From: CAZFDE01 sp964517795
GTDB taxonomy: Bacteria > Planctomycetota > Phycisphaerae > Sedimentisphaerales > Anaerobacaceae
Assembly: GCA_964517795.1 (NCBI GenBank)
Contig: CAZFDE010000006.1
Location: 3,761 to 67,760, forward strand
Direction: 5' to 3'
Length of the DNA stretch: 64,000 nt
Of the stretch, positions 5,543-14,674 are shown one piece after another; the first letter of the stretch is position 1, and the number at the start of each line of letters is the position of its first letter. The notes beneath the pieces are model-generated. The model did no database searches and was not told the origin of the DNA. It saw only the letters and a program-made list of their open reading frames with translations. Position numbers and translations under genes: made by a program.

Positions 5543-6973
5543 TTATTTAGGCCATGGATAATCGTTCTTTCCGGCTTCGGAGTCGAACGGGCTTTCGGGC
5601 AGTTCTTTTTGCCATGCGAGTACTTTTTCGCTGAGCTTTTGAACGATATCCGGCTGCTTGTCAGCCATGTTATTCAATTCCATCGGGTCGGCGGGAATAT
5701 CATACAGCTCAACGCGACTGCCGTCCGGATTCATCAGCAGTTTCCATTTTCCTTCGCGGATGGCCAGAATCGGGCAGCAGTGTATCTTGTGGCCATGGAC
5801 TTTGTATCGCCACTGCCACATCAGGGCTTTGCTGCGCATGGTGTCTTTACCGAGGATGGCCTGCGACATATCTTCGCCGTCTGGTTTGACGGATTCAGGG
5901 ACATCAATGTCGGCCAGTGCGCAGACCGTCGGCAGGAAATCGACCGCAGCCACCACGCTGTCATTATTGACCTTGCCGGCGGGGATCTTACCGGGCCGGC
6001 GAACGATAAACGGCACGCGCACGCCGCCTTCATAGATGCTGCGTTTTCGCCCGCGGAAGGGGCCGGCGCTGCCGACACCGCTGTGAGGGGCATTGGAGAT
6101 GACGATATCTTCCGGTCCGTTATCGCTGGAGAAAATCACATAGGTATTTTCCGCCAGACCGAGTTTGTCGAGCTTATCCAGAAAGATACCGATCTGGCGG
6201 TCCATCTCGGTAACAGTACCGTAATAAACTTCCCATGCTCCGCGATGCTCGACCCCGCGCGGATGATAGCGTTTATAGACGTCCATCTGCTCGTCGGAAG
6301 GATTGAGCGTTGCGTGGGGATCGCTGAACCATGCCTGAGCGTAGAACGGTTCATCCTTATGCTTTTCGACAAATTTGATCGTCTCATCCAGGATCATTTT
6401 CGTGCATACCGGGCGGTTCTCGGGCTTCCAGATATGCCAGTCTTCGCTGTTGATACGGTATTCATCGAAGCCGTATTTGTCGAGCGTGCATTTTTCATTC
6501 GGCATGGTATCGTACCCAAGATGCCATTTACCGAAATGACCGGTCACATAGCCGTTTTGCTTGAGCAGGTCGACAACCGTGGGGACATCCGGATCGAGGT
6601 AATCGGGCATACCGCGTTTTTTGTTGAGTCCGCGCGGTGCAAAATGCCCGTGCACACCATGGCGGGCGGGGTAATGGGCGGTCATAAAGGCGGTGCGGCT
6701 GGGCGAGCAGACCGAGCCGGAAACATAAAACTGGGTAAATCGTGTTCCCTGCTTGGCGAGTTTGTCGAGACTGGGGGTTTTGAGCCGCGTATTGCCATAG
6801 CAGCCCAGATCGCCCCAACCCAGGTCATCGGCGAAGATGAATATGAAATTGGGTTTTTGCTTCTTTTCGTCGGCGAATAGCCGGATCCGCTCCAGCAGCG
6901 AAAGGCCGATCGCCGAGCCGATTATTTTGCCGGAAATATTTCTTAAAAAACCGCGTCTGTTCATCTGATTCAT
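5543..6973 (-). CDS. Arylsulfatase-type sulfatase with Tat signal
   Basis: The 476-residue enzyme opens with a twin-arginine signal (MNRRGFLRNISG followed by a hydrophobic stretch), then the sulfatase start PNFIFIFADDLGWGDLGCYG with two metal-binding Asp residues. The active-site motif CSPSR is at residues 89-93: Cys89 must be converted to formylglycine. Later HFGKWHLG and FSSDNGPE supply the remaining catalytic and metal residues. It hydrolyses sulfate esters, probably on polysaccharides, outside the cytoplasm. Because the key residue is Cys, the radical SAM maturase at 28508 could activate it without oxygen, but Tat export implies maturation in the cytoplasm first. A good AGGAGG site precedes the start. 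The PHP-like hydrolase gene lies upstream on the same strand and they may form one transcript. The substrate is unknown. Confidence 0.92.
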   Translation of the reverse strand: MNQMNRRGFLRNISGKIIGSAIGLSLLERIRLFADEKKQKPNFIFIFADDLGWGDLGCYGNTRLKTPSLDKLAKQGTRFTQFYVSGSVCSPSRTAFMTAHYPARHGVHGHFAPRGLNKKRGMPDYLDPDVPTVVDLLKQNGYVTGHFGKWHLGYDTMPNEKCTLDKYGFDEYRINSEDWHIWKPENRPVCTKMILDETIKFVEKHKDEPFYAQAWFSDPHATLNPSDEQMDVYKRYHPRGVEHRGAWEVYYGTVTEMDRQIGIFLDKLDKLGLAENTYVIFSSDNGPEDIVISNAPHSGVGSAGPFRGRKRSIYEGGVRVPFIVRRPGKIPAGKVNNDSVVAAVDFLPTVCALADIDVPESVKPDGEDMSQAILGKDTMRSKALMWQWRYKVHGHKIHCCPILAIREGKWKLLMNPDGSRVELYDIPADPMELNNMADKQPDIVQKLSEKVLAWQKELPESPFDSEAGKNDYPWPK

Positions 6974-7039
6974 CTTGGCCTCCTGTCAATAGGTTTCATG
7001 ATTATTGAATAAAGGATATTCGATTCATTGTCAATGTTA

Positions 7040-8827
7040 TTAAAGAATCCATATTGGGGAAGACCATGCGGATTCGCGGTCTTTTTGGATGACGCGGATA
7101 TAGTAGCCGGTCGGTTTATCTCGATTGTAATTTGGGTCTTGCCATTGGAATCGACAAGTGAATTCATTATCACAAAAATGGTCATGAACCTTACGGCCGT
7201 TTTTGATGACCATGATCTTGTCAATGCCGTTGGTGCCAATGCATTTGACGTTCAATGAGGGATACTTGCCAATTTTATCCTGCGAAATCGTGCGGCCCAT
7301 GATGGTATCATTTATTCTAAAATCCAGCAGGATCGGCACGCCGGTTGTCGCATAGCACATTCGATCGTACAGCGCGTCGAATATCGATTCGCGGGTCAGG
7401 TCATTGGCCAACACGGCTGCGCGGCCGCTGCCGCAGAAATGAAAGATGTGATGATGTTTGGTCAGCGGGCTTTGGGCGTTGCCGGGGTTACCGTCGTGGC
7501 CGTCCGAAGAGGCGATCAGGCCGTATTTGAGGCCTCTGGCAATTGCATCTCTGAAATCATGGTTTCGGTACCGGTCTGAAACGCCACGCGGAAAATCGCC
7601 ATAGTATTCGCTCGAACCCCATGAGGAATAAATCTCAAACAGGCGGTCATAGCGTTCGTTGTAGAAATCCAGGTTCAGCGGATGGGAGGTCGATGAGCTG
7701 TGATGCGGGACGGTGAAAAAGGGGGTATTCAGGCTTTCTAAAAAGCTCCATAAGTCATTCGGGCTAACCGAGTGTGCCGGATCCATTGTCGGGATACCAC
7801 CGTCGGAATTGGAATTGAGCATGCGCCCGTTGGCATTTTTGAAATACACATTTCGGTGGCCATATAGCAAACTCGTGAATTCAAAGGCGGGCAGTGTCAC
7901 GAACCGGCCGACTCGGTTGAATTGATCGGCTAATTCAAAATAGTCCTTTTGATTATCCGGGTCGATCTGGAATTCGTGATCGGTCAGGGCATAAAAATCC
8001 AATCCGCCCGGGCCCATTGCATATCGATAGTTGTCTTGGCGCGAACCGATCCCGCAGCCGCTGTTCTCAGACGAATCCCTGAGCTGGCCGCTATGGGTAT
8101 GAATATCGCCGAAGTAGATATGATGGTCGGCCAGTTTTGTGAGAGGGCCATTGGCGATTAATTGAGCGGCGCCGTAGATGTCCGCCCCGACGATCATATT
8201 GTCCAGCGGCGAGATCATAAACCAGCGTTTGGACTCGACCGGGCAGACCGCTTCGATCCGGATCGCGGCCTGTTTGCCGGATGATACGTATTCGCGGGGC
8301 ACTTTCAGAATCGCCGGCCCAAAAACCGCCAGGCTTTCATTTTGCACAAGTGAGCCGAGTGTCAAGGCGCTAAACGGCGGAGCTGTTTCGATCCGGTTCG
8401 CGGTAAATGCAAACCGGCAATGGTCATTTTGCCAAAGCTGGGAATGGTTGACCATGCGAATGGAGATCGTGAATCGGTCATTGACATAGATATCCCACTG
8501 TCCGCTCGGCTGCGGCAGGGGGTCGCCGTTGCCAAAACCGATATTCAATAGGAAACTCACATGATCCTGATTGGCGGAGGGGATCTTTGCGCTGCGCCAG
8601 ATCACCCCCTTTTTTGACGACAGCCGCAGCAGCCATTGGCGGCGGTCAGCGGTTTCCATAAAACCGCATATCCGATCATTGCTGAATTCGGCTTCGCCGG
8701 CATTTTGCATCGTTTCAAAACCCGATACGATCGTGCTGCGAGTGATTTCGGTTAGTTTGGCTGCCACGTCGTGAAGCACGGCGCGACGTCGCCGGGGGCC
8801 ATAGAAAGGAATACTTTTATCCATCAT
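7040..8827 (-). CDS. PHP-like metallohydrolase (DUF3604-like)
   Basis: The 595-residue protein has a roughly 230-residue N-terminal region without recognised motifs, then a metal-dependent PHP-type domain. Seen are YFGDIHTHSG (HxH pair), GLDFYALTDHE, VPHHSSSTSHP and ASSDGHDGNPG, in the order and spacing of PHP/DUF3604 proteins. No signal peptide is evident. PHP-domain enzymes hydrolyse phosphoesters or related bonds with two or three metals; DUF3604 proteins have no proven substrate. It is encoded 66 bases upstream of the sulfatase and divergent from the XylR-like regulator at 9013, so it may take part in breakdown of a sulfated sugar. The family call rests on motif layout. Confidence 0.72.
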   Translation of the reverse strand: MMDKSIPFYGPRRRRAVLHDVAAKLTEITRSTIVSGFETMQNAGEAEFSNDRICGFMETADRRQWLLRLSSKKGVIWRSAKIPSANQDHVSFLLNIGFGNGDPLPQPSGQWDIYVNDRFTISIRMVNHSQLWQNDHCRFAFTANRIETAPPFSALTLGSLVQNESLAVFGPAILKVPREYVSSGKQAAIRIEAVCPVESKRWFMISPLDNMIVGADIYGAAQLIANGPLTKLADHHIYFGDIHTHSGQLRDSSENSGCGIGSRQDNYRYAMGPGGLDFYALTDHEFQIDPDNQKDYFELADQFNRVGRFVTLPAFEFTSLLYGHRNVYFKNANGRMLNSNSDGGIPTMDPAHSVSPNDLWSFLESLNTPFFTVPHHSSSTSHPLNLDFYNERYDRLFEIYSSWGSSEYYGDFPRGVSDRYRNHDFRDAIARGLKYGLIASSDGHDGNPGNAQSPLTKHHHIFHFCGSGRAAVLANDLTRESIFDALYDRMCYATTGVPILLDFRINDTIMGRTISQDKIGKYPSLNVKCIGTNGIDKIMVIKNGRKVHDHFCDNEFTCRFQWQDPNYNRDKPTGYYIRVIQKDRESAWSSPIWIL

Positions 8828-8937
8828 CGATTAATACCTGCAGTCAACATTGATCTTAACGCGGTAATTATATCATAAAAAGGACTTATGTGGGCCATTC
8901 TCAGATAAAAAATATATTTTGCCGGAACTAAAAAAAC

Positions 8938-8967
8938 TTGACTTTTGAGTGCCCGTTCGGTTATATT
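8938..8967 (+). promoter_or_regulatory. Promoter for the AraC/XylR-like regulator
   Basis: TTGACT (8938-8943), an 18-base spacer and TATATT (8962-8967), or TTATAT with 17 bases. The core ACTTGACTTTTGA also occurs at the promoter of the GxGYxYP operon (10275), so the two may be co-controlled. Confidence 0.6.
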
Positions 8968-9012
8968 ACATAGTTGGAAATAGGGGTATATCGTAATAAG
9001 GAGTGATCAGAT

Positions 9013-10233
9013 ATGCCTGAGCAGTACCGTGTGGCTATTTTAGTCGATACAGCCAAGGGGTATGACCGGGGTTTGCTAAAGGGAATTGCCAAGTTTGCGT
9101 CGTTGCAAAAATCCTGGGTCTTTATCAAGCGGCCGCAATTGTATAAGCAGCGCCTTTCTCACGCCAAGAATATTTTGTGGCTGAAAGAAACGATTTGCGA
9201 CGGGGTGGTTGTGCGCGTCGAAGACGCGCAGCAAATGGCAGAGATCCAGCACATGAAATCGCCGGCTGTCGTGATGTCGTATTCCAGTGAGCGACTGGAA
9301 AACGGTTTTTGTTATCTTGAGGTTAATAACCAGAAGGTTGGTCAAATGGCCGCCGAGTATTTTATCAACCGGGGATATCGTAATTTCGCCTTTTGCGGCT
9401 ACAATCAGTATTACTGGTCCAACCAGCGACTGGAAAGTTATCGCCGTGCGCTCAAGGAGAAATCATTCCGTGTCTGGGTTTATCGGCACCCGCGGCCCCG
9501 GAAATTTATAGATGTGCAGCGTGAGCGGATGTTAGTAATGAACTGGCTGAAGACATTACCGCGTCCGATCGCCATTTTCACGGCCAATGACGAACGCGCT
9601 GAACAGGTCGTTAACGCATGCCAGCTCGCGGAGTTAACGGTTCCCGAAGAGATCGCCGTGCTCGGTGTCGATGATGATGATATGGTGTGCAGTATGACCA
9701 CCCCGTTGTTGTCGAGCATTAATTTGAACCTGGAAAAGGCCGGCTATCAGGCCGCCGAAGCCCTGCAGGAGCTGATGATCACGCGTACACGCCCGGTTTC
9801 ACAGGTCGTGATCGAACCGACGCGAGTGATTACTCGTTCATCAACGGATGTTTATGCGATCCAGGATTCCGAGCTGCTGACAGCGCTGCAATTTATCCAG
9901 CAAAATGCCGATACCCCGATCGATGTGGATGCGGTTGCTACCGCGGCGATGCTGTCCCGGCGGACGCTGGAGCGGCGATTCAAGAAGTATCTCAAGCGAA
10001 GCGTACTCGATGAAATTCGCCGAGCGCGGATCGCCCGGATCCAGGAATTACTGATCGAAACGCCGATGCCGATCACCCGGATCGCGATGAAGCTGGGGTT
10101 TGAGAATGTGGATCGGATGGGGCGTTATTTTCGGCGCAAAACCGGTTTTTGTCCGCGATTTTTCCGGGACCATTTCGGCCAGGTGGAAAGCAGTCCCGAA
10201 CCGAATATTCCGGATGAGCAGAAAATCGCATAA
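9013..10233 (+). CDS. XylR-like AraC-family transcriptional regulator
   Basis: The 406-residue protein combines a LacI/periplasmic-binding-like sensor (about residues 1-275, VAILVDTAKGYDRGLLKGIA at the start, GVDDDDMVCSMTTPLLSSI near its end) with an AraC-type double helix-turn-helix (about residues 290-390, including AAMLSRRTLERRFKKYL and AMKLGFENVDRMGRYFRR). This is the architecture of XylR, which senses a sugar and activates catabolic genes. It lies between the divergent hydrolase/sulfatase genes and the GxGYxYP pair, so both are likely targets. GGAG at 9000-9003 supports the start. The inducer cannot be predicted. Confidence 0.9.
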   Translation: MPEQYRVAILVDTAKGYDRGLLKGIAKFASLQKSWVFIKRPQLYKQRLSHAKNILWLKETICDGVVVRVEDAQQMAEIQHMKSPAVVMSYSSERLENGFCYLEVNNQKVGQMAAEYFINRGYRNFAFCGYNQYYWSNQRLESYRRALKEKSFRVWVYRHPRPRKFIDVQRERMLVMNWLKTLPRPIAIFTANDERAEQVVNACQLAELTVPEEIAVLGVDDDDMVCSMTTPLLSSINLNLEKAGYQAAEALQELMITRTRPVSQVVIEPTRVITRSSTDVYAIQDSELLTALQFIQQNADTPIDVDAVATAAMLSRRTLERRFKKYLKRSVLDEIRRARIARIQELLIETPMPITRIAMKLGFENVDRMGRYFRRKTGFCPRFFRDHFGQVESSPEPNIPDEQKIA

Positions 10234-10275
10234 CCGGCCAATCCTCCCGCGATTGATCCCCGATCATATTCGCAC

Positions 10276-10304
10276 TTGACTTTTGAACTCTCTTTTGGCA
10301 TAGT
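10276..10304 (+). promoter_or_regulatory. Promoter for the GxGYxYP gene pair
   Basis: TTGACT (10276-10281), a 17-base spacer and CATAGT (10299-10304), about 50 bases upstream of the first GxGYxYP start. The flanking ACTTGACTTTTGA is identical to that at 8937. Confidence 0.6.
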
Positions 10305-10359
10305 ATTGCCCGGCTTGAAATGCAGCACATTCGGATTGTTATGAAAAGAAGGAATGATA

Positions 10360-12123
10360 ATGCGCTTATGTATGGTTTTTGCAGTAGTATGCATATGGGG
10401 GTTCATTACGGATATTAACACGCAGGCCGATCAATCAGCACGATGGTGGCCGAAGCAGGCCGCACCGAAAGCAGTTGTTCAAACGACGATTGTTGAGGAT
10501 GCGGTTACCGAAAATCTGCTCAAGTCGCTTGCAGGTCTCACGGCCCAGGCGGTCAACGAAGGCCGGTTCGATGAGATGGTCTGGATCTGCGATAAGCGGC
10601 CGGATTACAAAAACTGGTATGAGGGTGTCGTTAAACGGCTCGCGCTTCAGCAGCGGGGCACATTCGAACCGTGGCAACTCGTCGAGCGATATAAAGAAAA
10701 GGGATTAATCAAAGGTTATATTCTTTATTCGTATAAACGTAGACATGGTGGGTCATTTGACCAATCTCTCAATATTGCTACATCTGCAGCCGGTATTTTG
10801 CAGGGTATCCTGGTCGAGGAAAGTCAGCAGGCCAAGGCCGAAGAATTCGGATTGAAGATGCTTTTGGATGCGCGCGGCAAAGATCTTACCTGGTGTTTTA
10901 ATACCTATAAGGATCGGCTCAATCAAAACCTGCTGCTGGCGGCCCGTCCGACAAGGCCATCGAACCGCGGCATGGCGATCGCGCATAAGGCGATGGCGGT
11001 TTATACCCTGGAGGAACCGGTGCCGACGATCATGCAGTGGCTCAAGCCGGTGACGCCGGTACTGGGCTGGAATGACGGCGGAGAGGACAGCCATACCGGA
11101 CAGGCCTCGCGATACGGGCATTTTACCACGTGTTCCGGATCTGCGACCAATATGCCCATCTTTAGTGCCGGGACGGAAAATTATACACCGCCGAAAGTTC
11201 AATCCGTGAATCCGGCCACGATCGATTACGATCAGGATTACGATCATTACGCCGCCTTTTTGATGAGTGACGGTGACAGTATCGGCTGGACGATGGAGAT
11301 CATGCCGGATTACTATGAAAATCCCGATCACGGTTCATTTGCGTTCGGCTGGACCCATTCGATGGGGCATCTGTCCCAGTTATGTCCGGAGGCGCTCGCG
11401 TATTATATGACCAATCGTCCGGATAATGTTTCGTTCGTCGAGCAGGGCGGCGGGTATTTTTACCCGGATAAATTCGCGATGGAACGGCCCAACCGCAAAG
11501 AATTATTGGCTTGTCATGCCAGAAACACGGCCCACTATATGCGGAACACGGGTGTCAGTGTGATGAGTTTTATTTGTATGGATGTGGACAGCGAAGCCGC
11601 CTTGGAGGCGTACGCGATTTTCGCCCGTGAGATGAAAGGGCTGGCGGGGATGATCGCGCTGCAGTATTACCCCTATGACGGCGGTGACGGCGAGATCTTC
11701 TGGTTCAAGAACGCCGAAGGCATCGACATTCCAGTGGTGTGTATCAAGTATTCCATCTGGCGACATGCCGATTGGCCGCGGGGCGGCACACCGGCCAAGA
11801 TTGCGCGAATGATCAACGCGCAGGCCGGCCAATCGGGGAACGAAGACAAGACCAGTTACAGTATCGCTTCGGTCCATTGCTGGTCTTATTTTCAAAAAGC
11901 TCCGGGAAACGATGAACAGGCCGAGAATATCGGCAAAGATGAAAACGAATACAAGAAGCTGCTCGGCCGCACCGAGCGTCACCGGGGGGTTACGCCGGTC
12001 AAATGGTGTGTGCAGCGGCTTGGCTCAAACGTCAAGGTCGTCACGCCCGATGAACTGATCTGGCGGGTCCGAATGACCCATCGCCCAAAGCAGACCCGAT
12101 CGGTTATCGCGAACATGAAGTAA
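10360..12123 (+). CDS. GxGYxYP family putative glycoside hydrolase, copy 1
   Basis: About 587 residues with an N-terminal signal peptide (MRLCMVFAVVCIWGF, likely cut near NTQA). The family signature GxGYxYP reads GGGYFYP, followed by DKFAMERPNRKELLACHAR. Other landmarks are AAFLMSDGDSIGWTME, GFTWTHSMGH-type WTHSMGHLSQ and YYPYDGGDGEIFW. GxGYxYP proteins are secreted proteins of Bacteroidota and Planctomycetota polysaccharide clusters, presumed to act on glycans, without an established reaction. ATG at 10360 is preferred because AAGAAGGA lies seven bases upstream; ATG at 10354 is too close to it. A paralogue follows after 28 bases, and the two share most landmarks. A XylR-like regulator lies upstream. 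Confidence 0.8.
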   Translation: MRLCMVFAVVCIWGFITDINTQADQSARWWPKQAAPKAVVQTTIVEDAVTENLLKSLAGLTAQAVNEGRFDEMVWICDKRPDYKNWYEGVVKRLALQQRGTFEPWQLVERYKEKGLIKGYILYSYKRRHGGSFDQSLNIATSAAGILQGILVEESQQAKAEEFGLKMLLDARGKDLTWCFNTYKDRLNQNLLLAARPTRPSNRGMAIAHKAMAVYTLEEPVPTIMQWLKPVTPVLGWNDGGEDSHTGQASRYGHFTTCSGSATNMPIFSAGTENYTPPKVQSVNPATIDYDQDYDHYAAFLMSDGDSIGWTMEIMPDYYENPDHGSFAFGWTHSMGHLSQLCPEALAYYMTNRPDNVSFVEQGGGYFYPDKFAMERPNRKELLACHARNTAHYMRNTGVSVMSFICMDVDSEAALEAYAIFAREMKGLAGMIALQYYPYDGGDGEIFWFKNAEGIDIPVVCIKYSIWRHADWPRGGTPAKIARMINAQAGQSGNEDKTSYSIASVHCWSYFQKAPGNDEQAENIGKDENEYKKLLGRTERHRGVTPVKWCVQRLGSNVKVVTPDELIWRVRMTHRPKQTRSVIANMK

Positions 12124-12151
12124 TCATACTCGAATTGGACAGGAACTGAAT

Positions 12152-13987
12152 ATGAGAAATCAATTCTGTTGTTTAAGCGCGCTTTTCGTCACACTCTTTC
12201 AGATCGGGTGTCATTCGCCTCATGTCGGCAGTGATATACGATGGTGGCCGACACAGAAACTGCCCAAAGCGGTTGTCCGAACCACCGATCATGAGAAATT
12301 CGAGAAAGTGATCAACCCCGACGGCCAATCGACCCAGGGGGCTTTCGGCGCGACGCATGTATTGGCCCAGTCCTTAGCGGGATTGACCGCGAAGGCCGTC
12401 AATAAGGGAAAGATCGACGAGATGCTCTGGATCGAGGTCGGCCATCCTGAAAAAGCGTATAATGAAGATTATCACCAGTGGTATCAGGATATGATGGCGT
12501 ATCATGAATTCAAAGATCGCGGCCGGCATGAGATCTGGGACCTGGTTCGCCGCTACAAGCATCTCGGCATTATCAAAGGCTATGTGCTGTACCGTTATGA
12601 TTATTTCGACGGTGTCCCTTATTCGCCGCCGCGCAAACGGATGGATAAATCCGTGAATGTTGCGACGATGATGGCCGGGTTGCTGGATGCGATCTTGATC
12701 GAAGAGGGTCAGCAGACCCGGGCCGAGCAGATGGGGCTCAATATGCTTTTCGATGCACGACGAAGAACCGAGCGCTGGGTGTTTGAAAAACATAAAGATC
12801 AACTGAACCGCAAGATGGTTTATCTTGCCGCGCCAAAGGCCCCGAACTGTCGCGGTTTTGCGATGGCGCATAATATACCGCTGGTCGCCGAGCTTAATGA
12901 GCCGTTGCCGACTGTTTTGGCATGGCTCGATCCGCCTGCTGCGGCGTTGGGATGGAGTCACGAGCACGAGAATGATCAAATTCGCCTGATCAGTGAATAC
13001 GGCCATTTTCAGACCGCGTCAAATTGGTGTATTAATCTTCCGCTATTGTCGGCCGGGTCGGAAAAATACAACGTCAAAAAGATCAAGACACTCGATCCGA
13101 GAACCATTGATTTTGACGATACCGACCATGCCGTTTCATTTGTTATGTCCGACGGGGACAATTTGCAATGGTACATGGGGGATTTCTTTAAGAGTAAGGA
13201 TTACTGGGGCAATCCTGATCACGGCAAATTTCCGTTTGGCTGGACAAGCTGCCTGGCATCACTGTCGCAAACCTGTCCCTATACAATCGATCACCTGGTA
13301 GATACTCAGCCGCAAGCCACCAGCTTTATTGAATTCGCCGGCGGCTATCATTTTCCAGACCATTTTGCCACTGAAAGGCCCAATCGTGAAGAATTATTAC
13401 GGGTACATGCGCGGCGAACCTGGAAGAATATGCAGCGGGTTGGAGTTAAGGTTTTCGGGCTTATTTGCGAGGACATCGATAGCCCCAACGCCCTTGAGGC
13501 TTACCAAATCTATGCCGAAGAGATGGACGGCATCGTCGGGATAATGGCGATTCAGTACCATCCCTACGAAGGCGGGGATGGCGCAGTGTACTGGGTTAAA
13601 AATAAGCGGGGTATTGAAATTCCGGTCGTTACCGCAAAATATGCCATTTGGGCACATCAGAATCGCGGCAATAAAGGGACGCCGGCCCGTGTCGCTCGCA
13701 TCATTAATGAACATGCGCAGACTTTTCAGCAGGATAATCAGAAACTATTGGCATGGGGAATTGTCCATGCCTGGTCACGTTTTAAGGAATCGCCCGGTAG
13801 TGATGAAGATGCCGAAAACGTAAAGGCCGGCGAAAGTGGTCAATGGGGTCTGACACCGGTTAAGTGGTGTGTCGAGCGGATCGATCCAGAAGTCAAGGTC
13901 ATTTCGCCGGAAGAGTTGCTCTGGCGGATTCGCATGGAGTACAATCCCGAGCAGACCCGACAGGAAATCAAGCGATTCTCAAAGTAA
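12152..13987 (+). CDS. GxGYxYP family putative glycoside hydrolase, copy 2 (lipoprotein)
   Basis: The 611-residue paralogue of the preceding protein has a lipoprotein-type signal (MRNQFCCLSALFVTLFQIGC, Cys20), so it is probably membrane anchored while copy 1 is released. The signature is AGGYHFP, one Tyr changed to His and without the first Gly-x-Gly of copy 1, followed by DHFATERPNREELLRVHAR. Shared blocks include SFVMSDGDNLQW, QYHPYEGGDGAVYW and LTPVKWCVERI. The two proteins arose by tandem duplication and have since diverged. They probably act on the same glycan at different places. The substrate and catalytic residues are unknown. Confidence 0.78.
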   Translation: MRNQFCCLSALFVTLFQIGCHSPHVGSDIRWWPTQKLPKAVVRTTDHEKFEKVINPDGQSTQGAFGATHVLAQSLAGLTAKAVNKGKIDEMLWIEVGHPEKAYNEDYHQWYQDMMAYHEFKDRGRHEIWDLVRRYKHLGIIKGYVLYRYDYFDGVPYSPPRKRMDKSVNVATMMAGLLDAILIEEGQQTRAEQMGLNMLFDARRRTERWVFEKHKDQLNRKMVYLAAPKAPNCRGFAMAHNIPLVAELNEPLPTVLAWLDPPAAALGWSHEHENDQIRLISEYGHFQTASNWCINLPLLSAGSEKYNVKKIKTLDPRTIDFDDTDHAVSFVMSDGDNLQWYMGDFFKSKDYWGNPDHGKFPFGWTSCLASLSQTCPYTIDHLVDTQPQATSFIEFAGGYHFPDHFATERPNREELLRVHARRTWKNMQRVGVKVFGLICEDIDSPNALEAYQIYAEEMDGIVGIMAIQYHPYEGGDGAVYWVKNKRGIEIPVVTAKYAIWAHQNRGNKGTPARVARIINEHAQTFQQDNQKLLAWGIVHAWSRFKESPGSDEDAENVKAGESGQWGLTPVKWCVERIDPEVKVISPEELLWRIRMEYNPEQTRQEIKRFSK

Positions 13988-14014
13988 TAATGAAATTGGG
14001 AAACAATTATCGCT

Positions 14015-14668
14015 TTATTTAATGAGGGTGGGTTTTCGTTGTTGGAGCCATGGGGGCAATTGGTCCTGGCGGACGTTTTGCCAGAGACCTTTCTTCGTCG
14101 CCCGGGCGGCCGACTCGAGCTGCTGATAGGTGTGATAATTGCTATGGCGAAACCGCAGGTCTGCGTAGGCGAAACCTTCCAGCAGTAACTGTTCGTTGAG
14201 AAACGTATCATCGGGCAGTTGGACATAGGCCAACAGCCGGCCGTACTTGCCGCGGGTATTGTCCTGCGTATCGAGGAACACGGTTACTTCTTTTCCCATC
14301 GCCAGCTCGCGGGCGAATTCGGCCGCTTCTTTTCCGAAATACATCGGGCCGGTGCGAGGATTTTTGGTCTCGGGTGTATCGACACCCAAAAGGCGAATCC
14401 GGGTATGGGAATCGTTGCCGTCGGGCACATCGATATCGAGCGTATCGCCGTCAACGACGTGAACAACGGTAAACGTTTGGCCGTGATATTTGGCGAAATC
14501 ACGCTGCGGCGTCGGTTCAGTGATTTCACGACGGGACTGAAGAACGTGGTAAACGCTCCGGTCAACGCCGATATAAACCGCGACCAATAGAAAGAGCAGG
14601 ACAAAGATCGCTTTGCGTTTCGTCCTGCTCATTGCGAATCGTATCGGGTTATCGTGTTTTCGGGCCAC
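14015..14668 (-). CDS. Membrane-anchored thermonuclease (SNase-like)
   Basis: The protein has a short basic N-terminus, one membrane helix (KAIFVLLFLLVAVYIGV) and a staphylococcal-nuclease domain: VVHVVDGDTLDI with the Ca-binding Asp, RIRLLGVDTPET with the catalytic Arg, then GRLLAYV and LLLEGFAYAD. SNase proteins cleave DNA or RNA with calcium; here the domain would face the periplasm. GTG at 14668 starts seven bases after lysC; ATG at 14632 would begin at MSRTKRKAIF and gives a more usual signal anchor. Neither has a clear ribosome site. It is the last gene of the hom-lysC string, a link that does not suggest a shared pathway. Confidence 0.85.
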   Translation of the reverse strand: MARKHDNPIRFAMSRTKRKAIFVLLFLLVAVYIGVDRSVYHVLQSRREITEPTPQRDFAKYHGQTFTVVHVVDGDTLDIDVPDGNDSHTRIRLLGVDTPETKNPRTGPMYFGKEAAEFARELAMGKEVTVFLDTQDNTRGKYGRLLAYVQLPDDTFLNEQLLLEGFAYADLRFRHSNYHTYQQLESAARATKKGLWQNVRQDQLPPWLQQRKPTLIK

Positions 14669-14674
14669 GATCCG

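Noticed and set aside
5609..6880. 423-codon open frame on the plus strand opposite the sulfatase
   Set aside because: It is the antisense shadow of a well-supported sulfatase gene; its translation has no domain features or ribosome site.
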